A DNA stretch of 64,000 nucleotides from Gilvimarinus algae. GTDB taxonomy: Bacteria > Pseudomonadota > Gammaproteobacteria > Pseudomonadales > Cellvibrionaceae. This document shows, one piece after another, positions 1 to 6,385 of this stretch; the first letter of the stretch is position 1; every line of letters begins with the position of its first letter. Below the pieces are notes generated by a model, which was not told the origin of the DNA, made no database searches, and worked only from the letters and a program-made list of their open reading frames with translations. The stretch is taken from assembly GCF_030518215.1 (NCBI RefSeq), contig NZ_JAULRT010000032.1, positions 1-64,000 on the forward strand, written 5' to 3'. The position numbers and the translations under genes were made by a program.

Positions 1-3
1 TCC

Positions 4-48
4 GATGCATGCCAGGTACTCGATACCGTTAACAAGCCTGGATGCTTC
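4..48 (+). ncRNA. candidate bridge-RNA stem-loop of the IS110 element
   Basis: Bases 7-16 pair with 37-45 (nine pairs, one bulged G), extended by 4-5 with 47-48, leaving a 20-base loop at 17-36. The 3' part of the loop plus the first stem base reads TAACAAGC (30-37), the exact reverse complement of GCTTGTTA at 1092-1099, the attC end at the right IS junction. In IS110 elements a structured RNA from the non-coding end carries loops that pair with target and donor DNA. The structure and the 8-nt match are seen; the RNA role is inferred. A second small hairpin (80-93, GGGCTT/AAGCCC) lies just before the transposase start. Confidence 0.35.
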
Positions 49-116
49 TCCGACCCGATTTAAACTCGAACAGTCGAATGGGCTTCAAAGCCCGAATTTA
101 GCAAGTAAGGGCTATT

Positions 117-1061
117 ATGACAACCACAAAGGGTAATACGGGCGTAAACATTGGTATCGATGTCGGCAAGTTCCAGCTGGATATCTTCATCTGGGAGCGA
201 GACCGTCACTTCACGGTGGATAACACCGAGGCTGGCATTAAAGAGGCCATCAAGATCATCAAGCGCTACCACGTACAGCGAATCGCTATGGAGGCCACTG
301 GACGATATGAAATGGGCTTGGCCTCGGCAGCGTTCGAAGTGGGGTTACCTGTCGCCATTGTGCGGCCAGTGCTTGTCAGGCAATTCGCCAGGGCCGCTGA
401 CCAGCTGGCTAAAACGGATAAGATCGACGCGGCGATCATTGCGCGCTTCGCCGCCGTTATGAAACCACGACTGACACAGCAGAGAAGCAAAAACCTGCAG
501 CTAATCAAGGATTTAGTGACGAGAAGGAGACAGCTCATAGCCATGAGAACGCAGGAAGCCAATAGAGCTAAGGTGATGGGGAAGGTTGCCGCTCGCTCGA
601 GCATTCGTATTATCAAAGTGCTTAATAAAGATATTGAGTGGGTAGAGGCGAAACTGTCAAAAGCCACTGAAGGTGAGCCTTCATGGCGCGACAGAAAAAA
701 TCTCCTCAAGAGCGTTCCCGGTATTGGCAATGCGCTCATCTGGACGCTGCTAAGCGAAATGCCCGAGCTAGGGACACTGAACCACAAACAAATATCAGCG
801 CTCGCCGGCTTGGCACCCATAAACCGAGATAGTGGTAAATCTCAAGGTAAACGTCGAATACTTGGAGGCCGTCACAGCGTACGGACCACCTTATACATGG
901 CCACACTCAGTGCCACACAATGCAACCCGATTATCGGGGGCTTTTATAAGCACCTGGTCAAGCAGGGTAAACATAAGAAAGTGGCGTTGACCGCAGCGAT
1001 GAGAAAGTTTTTGACCATCATAAATGCCATGATTCGCGATGGTCAGGAGTGGGCGTATTAA
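117..1061 (+). CDS. IS110-family transposase (DEDD + Tnp20)
   Basis: A 314-residue recombinase that moves the insertion sequence. The N-terminal RuvC-like DEDD domain has acidic residues at D15 (GIDVGKFQLD), E59 (AMEATGRYE), D101 and D104 (TDKIDAA). The C-terminal Tnp20 half has the helix-hairpin-like VPGIGNAL (200-207), ALAGLAP (228-234) and the conserved serine S239 in RDSGKSQGKRRI, then RTTLYMA. Length and domain order are normal and the frame is intact, so it may be active. A Shine-Dalgarno-like TAAGGG sits just upstream of the ATG. Family assignment is firm; the IS110 versus IS1111 subgroup is not settled. Confidence 0.93.
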   Translation: MTTTKGNTGVNIGIDVGKFQLDIFIWERDRHFTVDNTEAGIKEAIKIIKRYHVQRIAMEATGRYEMGLASAAFEVGLPVAIVRPVLVRQFARAADQLAKTDKIDAAIIARFAAVMKPRLTQQRSKNLQLIKDLVTRRRQLIAMRTQEANRAKVMGKVAARSSIRIIKVLNKDIEWVEAKLSKATEGEPSWRDRKNLLKSVPGIGNALIWTLLSEMPELGTLNHKQISALAGLAPINRDSGKSQGKRRILGGRHSVRTTLYMATLSATQCNPIIGGFYKHLVKQGKHKKVALTAAMRKFLTIINAMIRDGQEWAY

Positions 1062-1090
1062 TTATTTTTAGCTACGGGTTGAACCACAGT

Positions 1091-1105
1091 CGCTTGTTAG
1101 TGCTT
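1091..1105 (-). repeat. attC remnant (R''/L'' end) interrupted by the IS110 element
   Basis: On the minus strand, GCACTAACAAGCG follows the 3' end of the first cassette gene, whose TAA stop lies inside it. This is the same arrangement seen at the other attC sites in the array (TAACAAGG, TAACAAGC and similar right after each stop). The rest of this attC is missing because IS110 sequence starts directly next to it. Confidence 0.5.
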
Positions 1106-1477
1106 GACTGCAACATAGTGATGTATACCCCCACCAAGACCTGAAAATATAAGCATAGCGACAGGTGTAACAACTGCAGATACACCCCAATTAGCAAAAT
1201 TTAGCCCAGTGCCAATAATGACTGGAAGCATTAGAACAAGTACATACGCTGCCGCAGCGAACACCAGTGAAAACCACCATCTGCGCTTAGCGGAGTATTT
1301 AACCGATACAAAACCACAAGTGATTAAAAATAATGGGTAAAGCGCCCAGCTAACATAGCCTATGACTTCGTAATTCTCTTCCGTCCAGAAATATAGCGAG
1401 ATACCAATTTCTCCAAGAAAAAGAATAGAGAATAAAAAACATGCGATTAAAATAGCGTAGAAATTCTTCATTTTCAT
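1097..1477 (-). CDS. integron cassette: small four-TM membrane protein, unknown
   Basis: 126 residues, not recognised. About four hydrophobic segments are visible (roughly 7-28, 41-58, 70-92, 98-119) separated by short charged loops (KYSAKRRWW), so it is an inner-membrane protein. It is AT-richer than the chromosomal genes further right. It starts just after the attC at 1482-1587 and its stop codon lies within the next (IS-interrupted) attC, the classic cassette layout. No promoter is visible; expression would depend on readthrough from upstream cassettes or an integron promoter near 4.2 kb. Function unknown. Confidence 0.7.
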   Translation of the reverse strand: MKMKNFYAILIACFLFSILFLGEIGISLYFWTEENYEVIGYVSWALYPLFLITCGFVSVKYSAKRRWWFSLVFAAAAYVLVLMLPVIIGTGLNFANWGVSAVVTPVAMLIFSGLGGGIHHYVAVKH

Positions 1478-1481
1478 AGAG

Positions 1482-1587
1482 CACTAACGCCCTTGTTCAG
1501 CGGCAGCCTTGGAGGCGCGAAGCGCTGTAAAGGCTGTCCGATGGAGGCACCGAAGGTGCCGGAATGTACTGCAACAGTTTGTTAAGC
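1482..1587 (-). repeat. attC site A
   Basis: 106 bases from CACTAAC (1482-1488) to GTTAAGC (1581-1587). The right box contains the stop codon of the upstream cassette gene. Inside are long imperfect inverted repeats (CAGCCTT with AAGGCTG; GCACC with GGTGC), as needed for a folded single-strand attC. The left box deviates by one base from RYYYAAC. Confidence 0.8.
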
Positions 1588-2064
1588 ATTTCTCTTGGGG
1601 CGATGAGCTATCTGCATAAACGTCATTCCTAAAGAAAACCCCAAAAACATTATTAGAATAAGACCAGCCATTTTTCGTGGAGGGCGTTGCTGCTTTACGC
1701 TGTCTTCGTAAGAAAGTATCTCTTTACCTGATGCCTTCAGCTCCCATGCACGAATCTTCCCTAGTGGCACGCGCCTATGTAGCTTCGCCGTCGCCGTCTC
1801 TCCGATATTGATGTCACGCTCCAACGAAAGGCACAAGTCCGCCGGGACATGAAAAACTCGCCTATCGTCGGAAGAGGCCAGCGCTATCTTCCAGCTTCGT
1901 GCGTTCTCTAGGAATTGAACCTCTTCCACCTGTCCCGTGAATACCACTAGAGAGCTTGGCTTTGGTGCGGGCAGAAAGCCATCAGCACCGAACGCCAACA
2001 TCAACAAGGTGAAGGCAAATCCGGCCACTGTTCCACGTTTAATCTCGTCTTTGGTTACGTACAT
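1582..2064 (-). CDS. integron cassette: two-TM protein of unknown function
   Basis: 160 residues when started at the ATG at 2064 (MYVTKDEIKRG). A longer in-frame reading to 2136 would run through attC B and is rejected. The N-terminal helix (about 10-28, GTVAGFAFTLLMLAFGADGF) and a C-terminal helix (about 131-150, GLILIMFLGFSLGMTF) flank an extracytoplasmic stretch with beta-rich character (FTGQVEEVQFLENARSWKIAL), perhaps an OB-like or SH3-like barrel. The stop codon is inside attC A. Not assigned to a known family. Confidence 0.7.
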   Translation of the reverse strand: MYVTKDEIKRGTVAGFAFTLLMLAFGADGFLPAPKPSSLVVFTGQVEEVQFLENARSWKIALASSDDRRVFHVPADLCLSLERDINIGETATAKLHRRVPLGKIRAWELKASGKEILSYEDSVKQQRPPRKMAGLILIMFLGFSLGMTFMQIAHRPKRNA

Positions 2065-2072
2065 GCGTATGC

Positions 2073-2168
2073 GCTTAACGCAGCTGGCAGCGGCCGGAGT
2101 GAAGGCGCGAAGCGCCGTAACGGAGGTCCAGCCCACGAAGTGGGCGATGCTGACCGGCCTTGTTACAG
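2073..2168 (-). repeat. attC site B
   Basis: 96 bases from GCTTAAC (2073-2079) to GTTACAG (2162-2168). Strong internal inverted pairs are visible: GGCGCGAAGCGCC and GCCCACGAAGTGGGC, plus an outer CCGGCC/GGCCGG arm (approximate). The right box carries the stop codon of the next cassette gene. Confidence 0.85.
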
Positions 2169-2357
2169 ATTGCCATTGTTGCGACTGCCTTTGTCTTTAC
2201 GGATGGACTGAACCGAGGCCATTGCGATACCAGCCGCTAGTGCAGAGCCTATAGCGGCTAAGGCACCCGAGATAGTTAAGCTGCCAAAGAAGTATTGGGC
2301 GCCGATTGCGCCGGTAGCGGCCGCAAAAGCAATGATTGTCACCGACTTCCAATTCAT
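2163..2357 (-). CDS. integron cassette: small membrane protein
   Basis: 64 residues from the ATG at 2357 (MNWKSVTIIAFAAATG). The longer in-frame extension to 2447 enters attC C and is not used. Two hydrophobic segments (about 5-24 and 30-50, LTISGALAAIGSALAAGIAMASV) are followed by a short basic tail (RKDKGSRNNGNL). Glycine- and alanine-rich helices suggest a packed pair of membrane helices. No family recognised. Stop codon lies in attC B. Confidence 0.65.
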   Translation of the reverse strand: MNWKSVTIIAFAAATGAIGAQYFFGSLTISGALAAIGSALAAGIAMASVQSIRKDKGSRNNGNL

Positions 2358-2381
2358 ACTTTTTGTTCGTCCTATCAGTAG

Positions 2382-2482
2382 CTGTAACGCCCGCATAAGC
2401 AGCGGGAAACAGTTGGCTAAAATTAGTGAGGAACGAACGGTAGCCAACTGTTAACCGTCTGCTCTTAATGCGCTGGTTAAAT
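2382..2482 (-). repeat. attC site C
   Basis: 101 bases from CTGTAAC (2382-2388) to GTTAAAT (2476-2482). An extended inverted pair, AACAGTTGGCTA with TAGCCAACTGTT, forms the body. The right box matches GTTRRRY exactly. Confidence 0.8.
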
Positions 2483-2484
2483 GC

Positions 2485-2814
2485 TTATTTCATGACCTGT
2501 TCATAGAATAATACGTCAAGTTCACCTGAAAGTTCGTTGCCGCGTTCATCCGTGATTTTATATTTTTCTTGAGTGCCAGCTAGTGAAGCTGAGCCTTCAA
2601 GACCACCAATTAAGTTGTAGGTAGATTCTTTAATAGCCTGCTCAATTAACGATACAACTTCCGCTTGTAGTTCAGGGCTAAGATTTAGAGAATCTAGCTT
2701 AGTACCGATTGCGGTTTGGCCTTCAGCACCTTGAGCATAAAGAGATACTAGACTTTCAATCTCAGCTTTTATGTTTCTGACGAATTGATCAGGGCTCATG
2801 ATTACCTTAGGCAT
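2485..2814 (-). CDS. integron cassette: soluble protein of unknown function
   Basis: 109 residues, no membrane segment or signal peptide. The first half is predicted helical with heptad-like spacing (FVRNIKAEIESLVSLYAQG, then LQAEVVSLIEQAIKES); the second half looks like short strands (EKYKITDERGNELSGEL). The ATG at 2812-2814 overlaps the end box of attC D, so translation begins right at the recombination junction; M6 at about 2799 is an alternative start. Not recognised. Compact size suggests a small adaptor, antitoxin-like or stress protein, but nothing in the sequence settles this. Confidence 0.7.
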   Translation of the reverse strand: MPKVIMSPDQFVRNIKAEIESLVSLYAQGAEGQTAIGTKLDSLNLSPELQAEVVSLIEQAIKESTYNLIGGLEGSASLAGTQEKYKITDERGNELSGELDVLFYEQVMK

Positions 2815-2926
2815 TTAACGCCGTGCTAAGCCGGCCGAACCGAAAGTGTAACACAGCGCATACAATGGCGAAGCCATGCGCTGGGTGGAACGTAGGTGAA
2901 GGTTCGGCTTGAGCACCTTGTTAGCT
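2813..2926 (-). repeat. attC site D
   Basis: 114 bases from ATTTAAC (2813-2819, exact RYYYAAC) to GTTAGCT (2920-2926). Arms AGCCGAACC near the right and GGCCGAACC near the left, and GCGCATACAATGG with CCATGCGC, give a foldable inverted-repeat body. The stop codon of the next cassette lies in the right box. Confidence 0.8.
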
Positions 2927-3326
2927 GCTTAGCAGTGACTGCAACCTTTCCTTTTCATCTGAAGAAATACCACTTAAAACCACCAACACCGGAGCGGCCC
3001 CGTGAATAAAAAATAGGCGTTTCTTAAATAGTTTGAAATAACGTAATTTCGTAAATTCATAGATTCTTCTTCGCTGCCAAGGCTGAGTAACGATGAGATA
3101 TTTTCCATCGAACTCTAACGGAGTATACTGTCTTAGGCTATCGATATGGGTTAACGGTAGATAGATCGCCATACACGCAGTCAATAGCATGAAAAACGAA
3201 ATAAAACTGATCTACCGCAACGTACATACAAAAAATAGCTATCGGGCCCGCAAAGAAAGTATAACAAACAAGAATAATTGGAATGGTAGTAGCATAACCC
3301 GCTTTCTTTCCAAATTCTTGAACCAT
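2921..3326 (-). pseudogene. frameshifted integron cassette: two-TM protein with PH-like tail
   Basis: Two overlapping minus-strand frames fit together as one protein. The first (ATG at 3326, MVQEFGKKAGYATTIP) gives a basic start and a first membrane helix (about 11-36). At roughly 3190-3225 the sense passes to another frame, which supplies a second helix (FISFFMLLTACMAIYLPLTH) and a C-terminal strand-rich domain (YTPLEFDGKYLIVTQPWQRR) ending at 2921. A TAG at about 3213-3215 closes the second frame upstream, so it cannot start far earlier. A single-base indel near 3210-3220 would restore one protein of about 130 residues. Alternatively two overlapping genes exist; I think a broken gene is more likely. 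Confidence 0.6.
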
Positions 3327-3344
3327 CACAATACCTTTATTATC

Positions 3345-3428
3345 AGCTAACGCCCAAAGCACAGGCGCGAACGCAGTGAGCGTCCAGCCCGCGCTTTTTG
3401 CGGGCGATTGTGCCTTTGCTTGTTATGT
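3345..3428 (-). repeat. attC site E
   Basis: 84 bases from AGCTAAC (3345-3351) to GTTATGT (3422-3428). The central segment GTCCAGCCCGCGC-TTTTTGCGGGCGATT is almost identical to that of site F, showing both belong to one attC family. Outer arms AAAGCACA and TGTGCCTTT pair. Confidence 0.85.
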
Positions 3429-3728
3429 TTAAATGCCTGGGTAAAACCTAAATTCTGGGTTTTTATCATTGCTCATTTGAACCCCGAAGTGGCAACTTAG
3501 CTCAACCTTTTTGCACTCGAAAGATGCTGTCCAGAAACCTTGCATATACGTATAGCTAAGACTCTCATAATTGTACTCGGCGAGATCTATCTGTGGGCGA
3601 TCCCTACGGAGATACTCAATTATTAAAGTTTCGGCTTCTTCTGGAGTATGTATAGGAAGAACATATTCGTCCTCAGAAGCGATAACTACCGCACTCCCAA
3701 ATAGCAAACCTAGAACTAAGAATTTCAT
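3429..3728 (-). CDS. integron cassette: exported protein of unknown function
   Basis: 99 residues from the ATG at 3728 (MKFLVLGLLFGSAVVIASEDEY); the in-frame extension to 3758 runs into attC F. A clear Sec signal peptide (1-17, cleavage near VIA-SED) is followed by an acidic mature part with HTPEEAETLIIEYLRRDRP, a YESLSYTYMQGFWTASFEC segment and a second cysteine (SCHF), which could form a disulfide in the periplasm. Not recognised. Stop codon directly follows attC E. Confidence 0.7.
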   Translation of the reverse strand: MKFLVLGLLFGSAVVIASEDEYVLPIHTPEEAETLIIEYLRRDRPQIDLAEYNYESLSYTYMQGFWTASFECKKVELSCHFGVQMSNDKNPEFRFYPGI

Positions 3729-3740
3729 AGGACTCCGAAA

Positions 3741-3821
3741 ACATAACGCTGGTAGCAAAGGCGAGCGTTAGCGAGTCCAGCCCGCGCCTTTTGCGGGCGA
3801 TTTTGACTACCCTTGTTAACT
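3741..3821 (-). repeat. attC site F
   Basis: 81 bases from ACATAAC (3741-3747) to GTTAACT (3815-3821). Outer arms GGTAGCAAAGG and TGACTACCC pair partly, and CGAGCGTTAGCG plus CCCGC-GCCTTTT-GCGGG form inner stems. Shares its central block with site E. Confidence 0.8.
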
Positions 3822-3872
3822 GTTGTCATAGGTTGCCACAACACCCTGCCAATCTAGCATATTCAGTACCCA

Positions 3873-4172
3873 CTAGGCTTTCCCAACAACCTCTTTCCAT
3901 TGATAGCACTCATGCATTTCGTCTAAAGAATCTGGTAGAGACGATACCCGGGCATCATAGAACGCACTAAACTCGCCTAAAACGTCTAGCTCATTGTTCG
4001 TAAATGGCTCCTTGTACCAATCAGAGTCTGGATGATAGAAGTCATCAAACCACTGATTTACTAGCTCACTCGGCACATTTGCTATTGGCACATTGGCCTC
4101 GTACGCTCTTTGAGCTTCTAAGTCAGCAATCAACTGAAGAGTATTAATCGTATTTACTTTCGCAGGATGCAT
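3873..4172 (-). CDS. integron cassette next to attI: acidic soluble protein
   Basis: 99 residues with no signal peptide or membrane segment; acidic and rich in aromatic residues (WFDDFYHPDSDWYKEP, FSAFYDARV, HECYQWKEVV). The start MHPAKVNTINTLQLIADLEAQ is helical. It is the cassette nearest the decayed integrase, so it is the most recently inserted by the usual integron rule and the best placed to be transcribed from an integron Pc promoter. A 50-base tail separates its stop from attC F. Not recognised. Confidence 0.7.
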   Translation of the reverse strand: MHPAKVNTINTLQLIADLEAQRAYEANVPIANVPSELVNQWFDDFYHPDSDWYKEPFTNNELDVLGEFSAFYDARVSSLPDSLDEMHECYQWKEVVGKA

Positions 4173-4343
4173 AGACAGTTAACAGCTAATTCAAAAGCCT
4201 AAGTAAAATTCCCCGCGGCAATGTAACTCCCCTAGAACTGAATTGAGGAAATCGCCGTAGACGTCTGTTTTAATAAGAAAAGAAGTGATTTTCGACATCT
4301 CCGTGTCAGGGGGAAAGCAAGCCTGATTCTGTGTAATTCTGAC
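4173..4343 (-). other. candidate attI / integron leader region
   Basis: Between the first cassette start and the integrase remnant. GTTAACT on the minus strand (4177-4183) gives the junction core expected where attI meets the first cassette; the same seven bases occur as the end box of attC F. The rest of the stretch has no open frame or attC-like fold and would have held attI, the Pc promoter and the 5' end of intI. The assignment is by position. Confidence 0.4.
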
Positions 4344-4731
4344 TTTATTCGATATTTTCACACAGGACAAGCTTTATCCAACTTACTGATTTTGCAGAGA
4401 TTTATCAGAAGTGATTTTGGAGGGGCGCTTAAATCCACTCCGCGTACTATGAAAAGCGGCTTTGACAGAGTGAATACCAGCCTCTCGGTATTCTTGATTT
4501 TCAGCGTTCTAGACGCCCACAGACATTACCCACCGTATTTAGTCACGATGAAGCCACAGGGGTGCTCGAGCAGCTCGAGGGGGTTGCGTTGTTATGTGAG
4601 TCTCTCATGTACGGGGTGGCTTGCGGGTGATGGAGGCCGTGCGCTAGCGAGTGCGGGATATTGATTTTGCTAATAACTGCCTGGTTGCCCTTGAAGCAAA
4701 GGGGCGCAAGTGGCGCCTCACCTGCTTGTGT
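4344..4731 (+). pseudogene. decayed integron integrase (intI) fragment
   Basis: Reading from 4475 gives YQPLGILDFQRSRRPQTLP then TVFSHDEATGVLEQLEG and ALLCESLMYGV, the typical mid-part of an integron tyrosine recombinase (…LPTVLTxxEV…LEG…LLYGxGLR). That frame stops at TGA 4628-4630. Shifting by one base at about 4615-4620 gives LRVMEAVR, then TAG at 4645-4647 in place of the usual Leu codon, then RVRDIDFANNCLVALEAKG and RKWRLTCL, matching MExxRLRVxDIDFxxxxIxVxxGKGxKDRxxxLP. An earlier piece, FIRYFHTGQ (4344-4370), resembles the N-terminal helix. The C-terminal half with HxxR and Tyr is gone; the MFS gene begins at once. The orientation, divergent from the cassettes, is correct for intI. Confidence 0.85.
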
Positions 4732-4743
4732 TTGCGACCTTTC

Positions 4744-5931
4744 TCAAAGGTTTCCTTGCTCTCTTTTCCAAGCCAACCCAAAAAACATCAGCCCCAGCAC
4801 AGCGGTGCCGGCGCCCACGTAACCTGTGGCGCTCCAGCCCAGGCCAGCGGAGATGGCCATGCCGCCGAGCAGTGGGCCTATGGCGTTGGCGGTGTTAAAG
4901 GCGGCGTGGTGAGAGGCGGCGCCCAGGGTTCGGGCGCCGACGGCCACGTCCATCAGGTGGGTTTGCAGCGGTGGCGATATGGCGGCGATGGTGCCGACAA
5001 AGAAAACCGCCGGTAGCAGGCTCCACAGGCTGGCGGTGGTCAGTGGATAGACCATGAGTACGGCAATGCTCCACAGCAGCAAGCCACCCACGGCTTTAAA
5101 CTGAAATTTGTCGAACAGCCAGCCACCCAAAAAATTGCCGGAAAACCCACCCAGGCCAAAGGTGGCCATGGCGATGGGCACCCAGTTTTTGTCCACCTGA
5201 GTCACGTTCAACAAAGTGGGCGCCAGGTAGCTGAACACACAAAACACGCCGGCAAAGCCGGTGGCGCCGATCATCAGTGCCAGCCACACCTCGGGCCGGT
5301 TAAAGGCCTTGAGCTCATTGAGCGGGTTGTTGCGCAGCTGGTTGTGGTTGAGCGGCACAAACAGGTAAATCAGCACCACCGTGAGTACCGAGAGCACGCC
5401 CACCAAGGCAAAGGCGTAGCGCCAGCTCACCGATTGCCCGAGCCAGGTGGCCAGCGGGTTGCCGATCAGCACGGCAAGGGTGAGGCCCACCATCACCCGG
5501 CTCACGGCTTTGCCGCGCTGGCTGGGCGGCACCAGGCTCGCCACCACCAGTGCGGCCACACCAAAGTAGGTGCCGTGGGGCAGGCCGGCGATAAAGCGAA
5601 AGGCCAGCAGGGTTTCGTAGTTGGGTGCCAGAGCGCTGGCGATATTGGCGATGGCGTAAAAACCCATCAGCAGCAGCAAGAGGTTGCGGTGAAACAACCT
5701 GGCCCCAAACACGGCCAGCAGCGGTGCGCCCACTACCACGCCAAAGGCGTAGGCGCTGATCACATGCCCCACCTGGGGTTCGCTCACGCCCAGGCCCTCG
5801 GCGATGGGCGGCATCAGCCCCATGGTGGCAAACTCGCCGGTGCCGATACCAAAGCCACCAATGGCGAGGGCGATTTCAATCATCCACATAGCGCCTTTGC
5901 TGAGTGTGGGCTGTGTGTTGGGCTCTGACAT
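4744..5931 (-). CDS. MFS transporter, DHA1 (AraJ/sugar-efflux-like) family
   Basis: 395 residues, started at the ATG at 5931 (MSEPNTQPTLSKG). Twelve membrane segments in two halves. GTGEFATMGLMPPIAEGLGVS in the first helix and loop is the mark of DHA1 proton-driven efflux pumps of the AraJ/YdhP/NepI type; the MFS motif A region is FGARLFHRN and the second half has LGGWLFDKFQFKA. Likely exports small metabolites or drugs at the inner membrane; substrate unknown. Its 3' end lies within bases of the decayed integrase, so the integron region ends here. It stands alone, with minE downstream-to-upstream on the same strand after a 150-base gap. Confidence 0.85.
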   Translation of the reverse strand: MSEPNTQPTLSKGAMWMIEIALAIGGFGIGTGEFATMGLMPPIAEGLGVSEPQVGHVISAYAFGVVVGAPLLAVFGARLFHRNLLLLLMGFYAIANIASALAPNYETLLAFRFIAGLPHGTYFGVAALVVASLVPPSQRGKAVSRVMVGLTLAVLIGNPLATWLGQSVSWRYAFALVGVLSVLTVVLIYLFVPLNHNQLRNNPLNELKAFNRPEVWLALMIGATGFAGVFCVFSYLAPTLLNVTQVDKNWVPIAMATFGLGGFSGNFLGGWLFDKFQFKAVGGLLLWSIAVLMVYPLTTASLWSLLPAVFFVGTIAAISPPLQTHLMDVAVGARTLGAASHHAAFNTANAIGPLLGGMAISAGLGWSATGYVGAGTAVLGLMFFGLAWKREQGNL

Positions 5932-6124
5932 GGTTAAGGCTCGCTGCAAACAACAAGCGCTACCCGGTTGCACGCTGAGCGCGACCGGTCCGACTTGTTG
6001 GTGTTTTTAGGATGGCGCTATTGTACCCGAAGGGCGGCGTGATAAGTGTAAAGCCGGGGTTAAGGTGCGGCCTGTTGGCGGTAGCTAGGAGCCGATAGCG
6101 CGCGAGACGCTATCGGCAACGGCC

Positions 6125-6385
6125 TCACTTGCGCTCGGGCAGGGTGATGTTGAGCTCAAGCACTGAGCAGTCATCGGCGGTGTCCAGTTGCACGGACACC
6201 TGGTCTTGCTCAATGTCCACGTACTTGCGAATCACCTCAAGGATTTCCTGCTGCATCAGCGGCAGGTAGTCCGGTTGCCCGCGGGTGCTGCGCTCGTGGG
6301 CGACGATGATTTGCAGCCGCTCCTTGGCCACCGAGGCCGAAGAGGCGGGTTTGTTCTTCTTGAGAAGATAATCCAGTATGCCCAT
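6125..6385 (-). CDS. minE: cell division topological specificity factor MinE
   Basis: 86 residues. The N-terminal anti-MinCD helix and MinD-contact stretch ([13 protein letters not shown], about 21-33) and the C-terminal topological specificity domain ([19 protein letters not shown]) are complete. MinE displaces MinD from the membrane and drives its pole-to-pole oscillation, so the septum forms at midcell. The start overlaps the minD stop (TAATG), so the two are translationally coupled. Last gene of the minCDE operon. Confidence 0.97.
   Translation of the reverse strand: MGILDYLLKKNKPASSASVAKERLQIIVAHERSTRGQPDYLPLMQQEILEVIRKYVDIEQDQVSVQLDTADDCSVLELNITLPERK

Larger units (their letters stand above)
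1..1091 (+). mobile_element. IS110-family insertion sequence (left end outside window)
   Basis: The element comprises the transposase gene plus flanking non-coding ends. The right end lies close to 1091, where cassette-array sequence (an attC R''/L'' end) resumes. The left end is not resolved and probably lies before base 1, because the 5' non-coding part of such elements normally holds the guide (bridge) RNA and is longer than the 116 bases seen. A weak subterminal inverted match is visible: CGACCCGAT (51-59) against ACGGGTTG (1074-1081). Members of the related IS1111-attC group are known to insert specifically into integron attC sites, which fits this location. The exact ends are inferred. 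Confidence 0.75.

Noticed and set aside
30-37. TAACAAGC left of the transposase as an inverted attC end
   Set aside because: It lies in the loop of a stem-loop and no attC body or partner box surrounds it; a guide-loop reading fits better, though the window edge prevents certainty.
2065-2136. Extending the second cassette gene upstream to 2136
   Set aside because: The added codons are attC B sequence; the ATG at 2064 follows the attC end as in the other cassettes. The same reasoning applies to 2358-2447 and 3729-3758.
4392-5016. Plus-strand frames at 4392-4664 and 4651-5016 as genes
   Set aside because: They are pieces of the decayed integrase read in shifted frames; the second continues antisense through the MFS gene.
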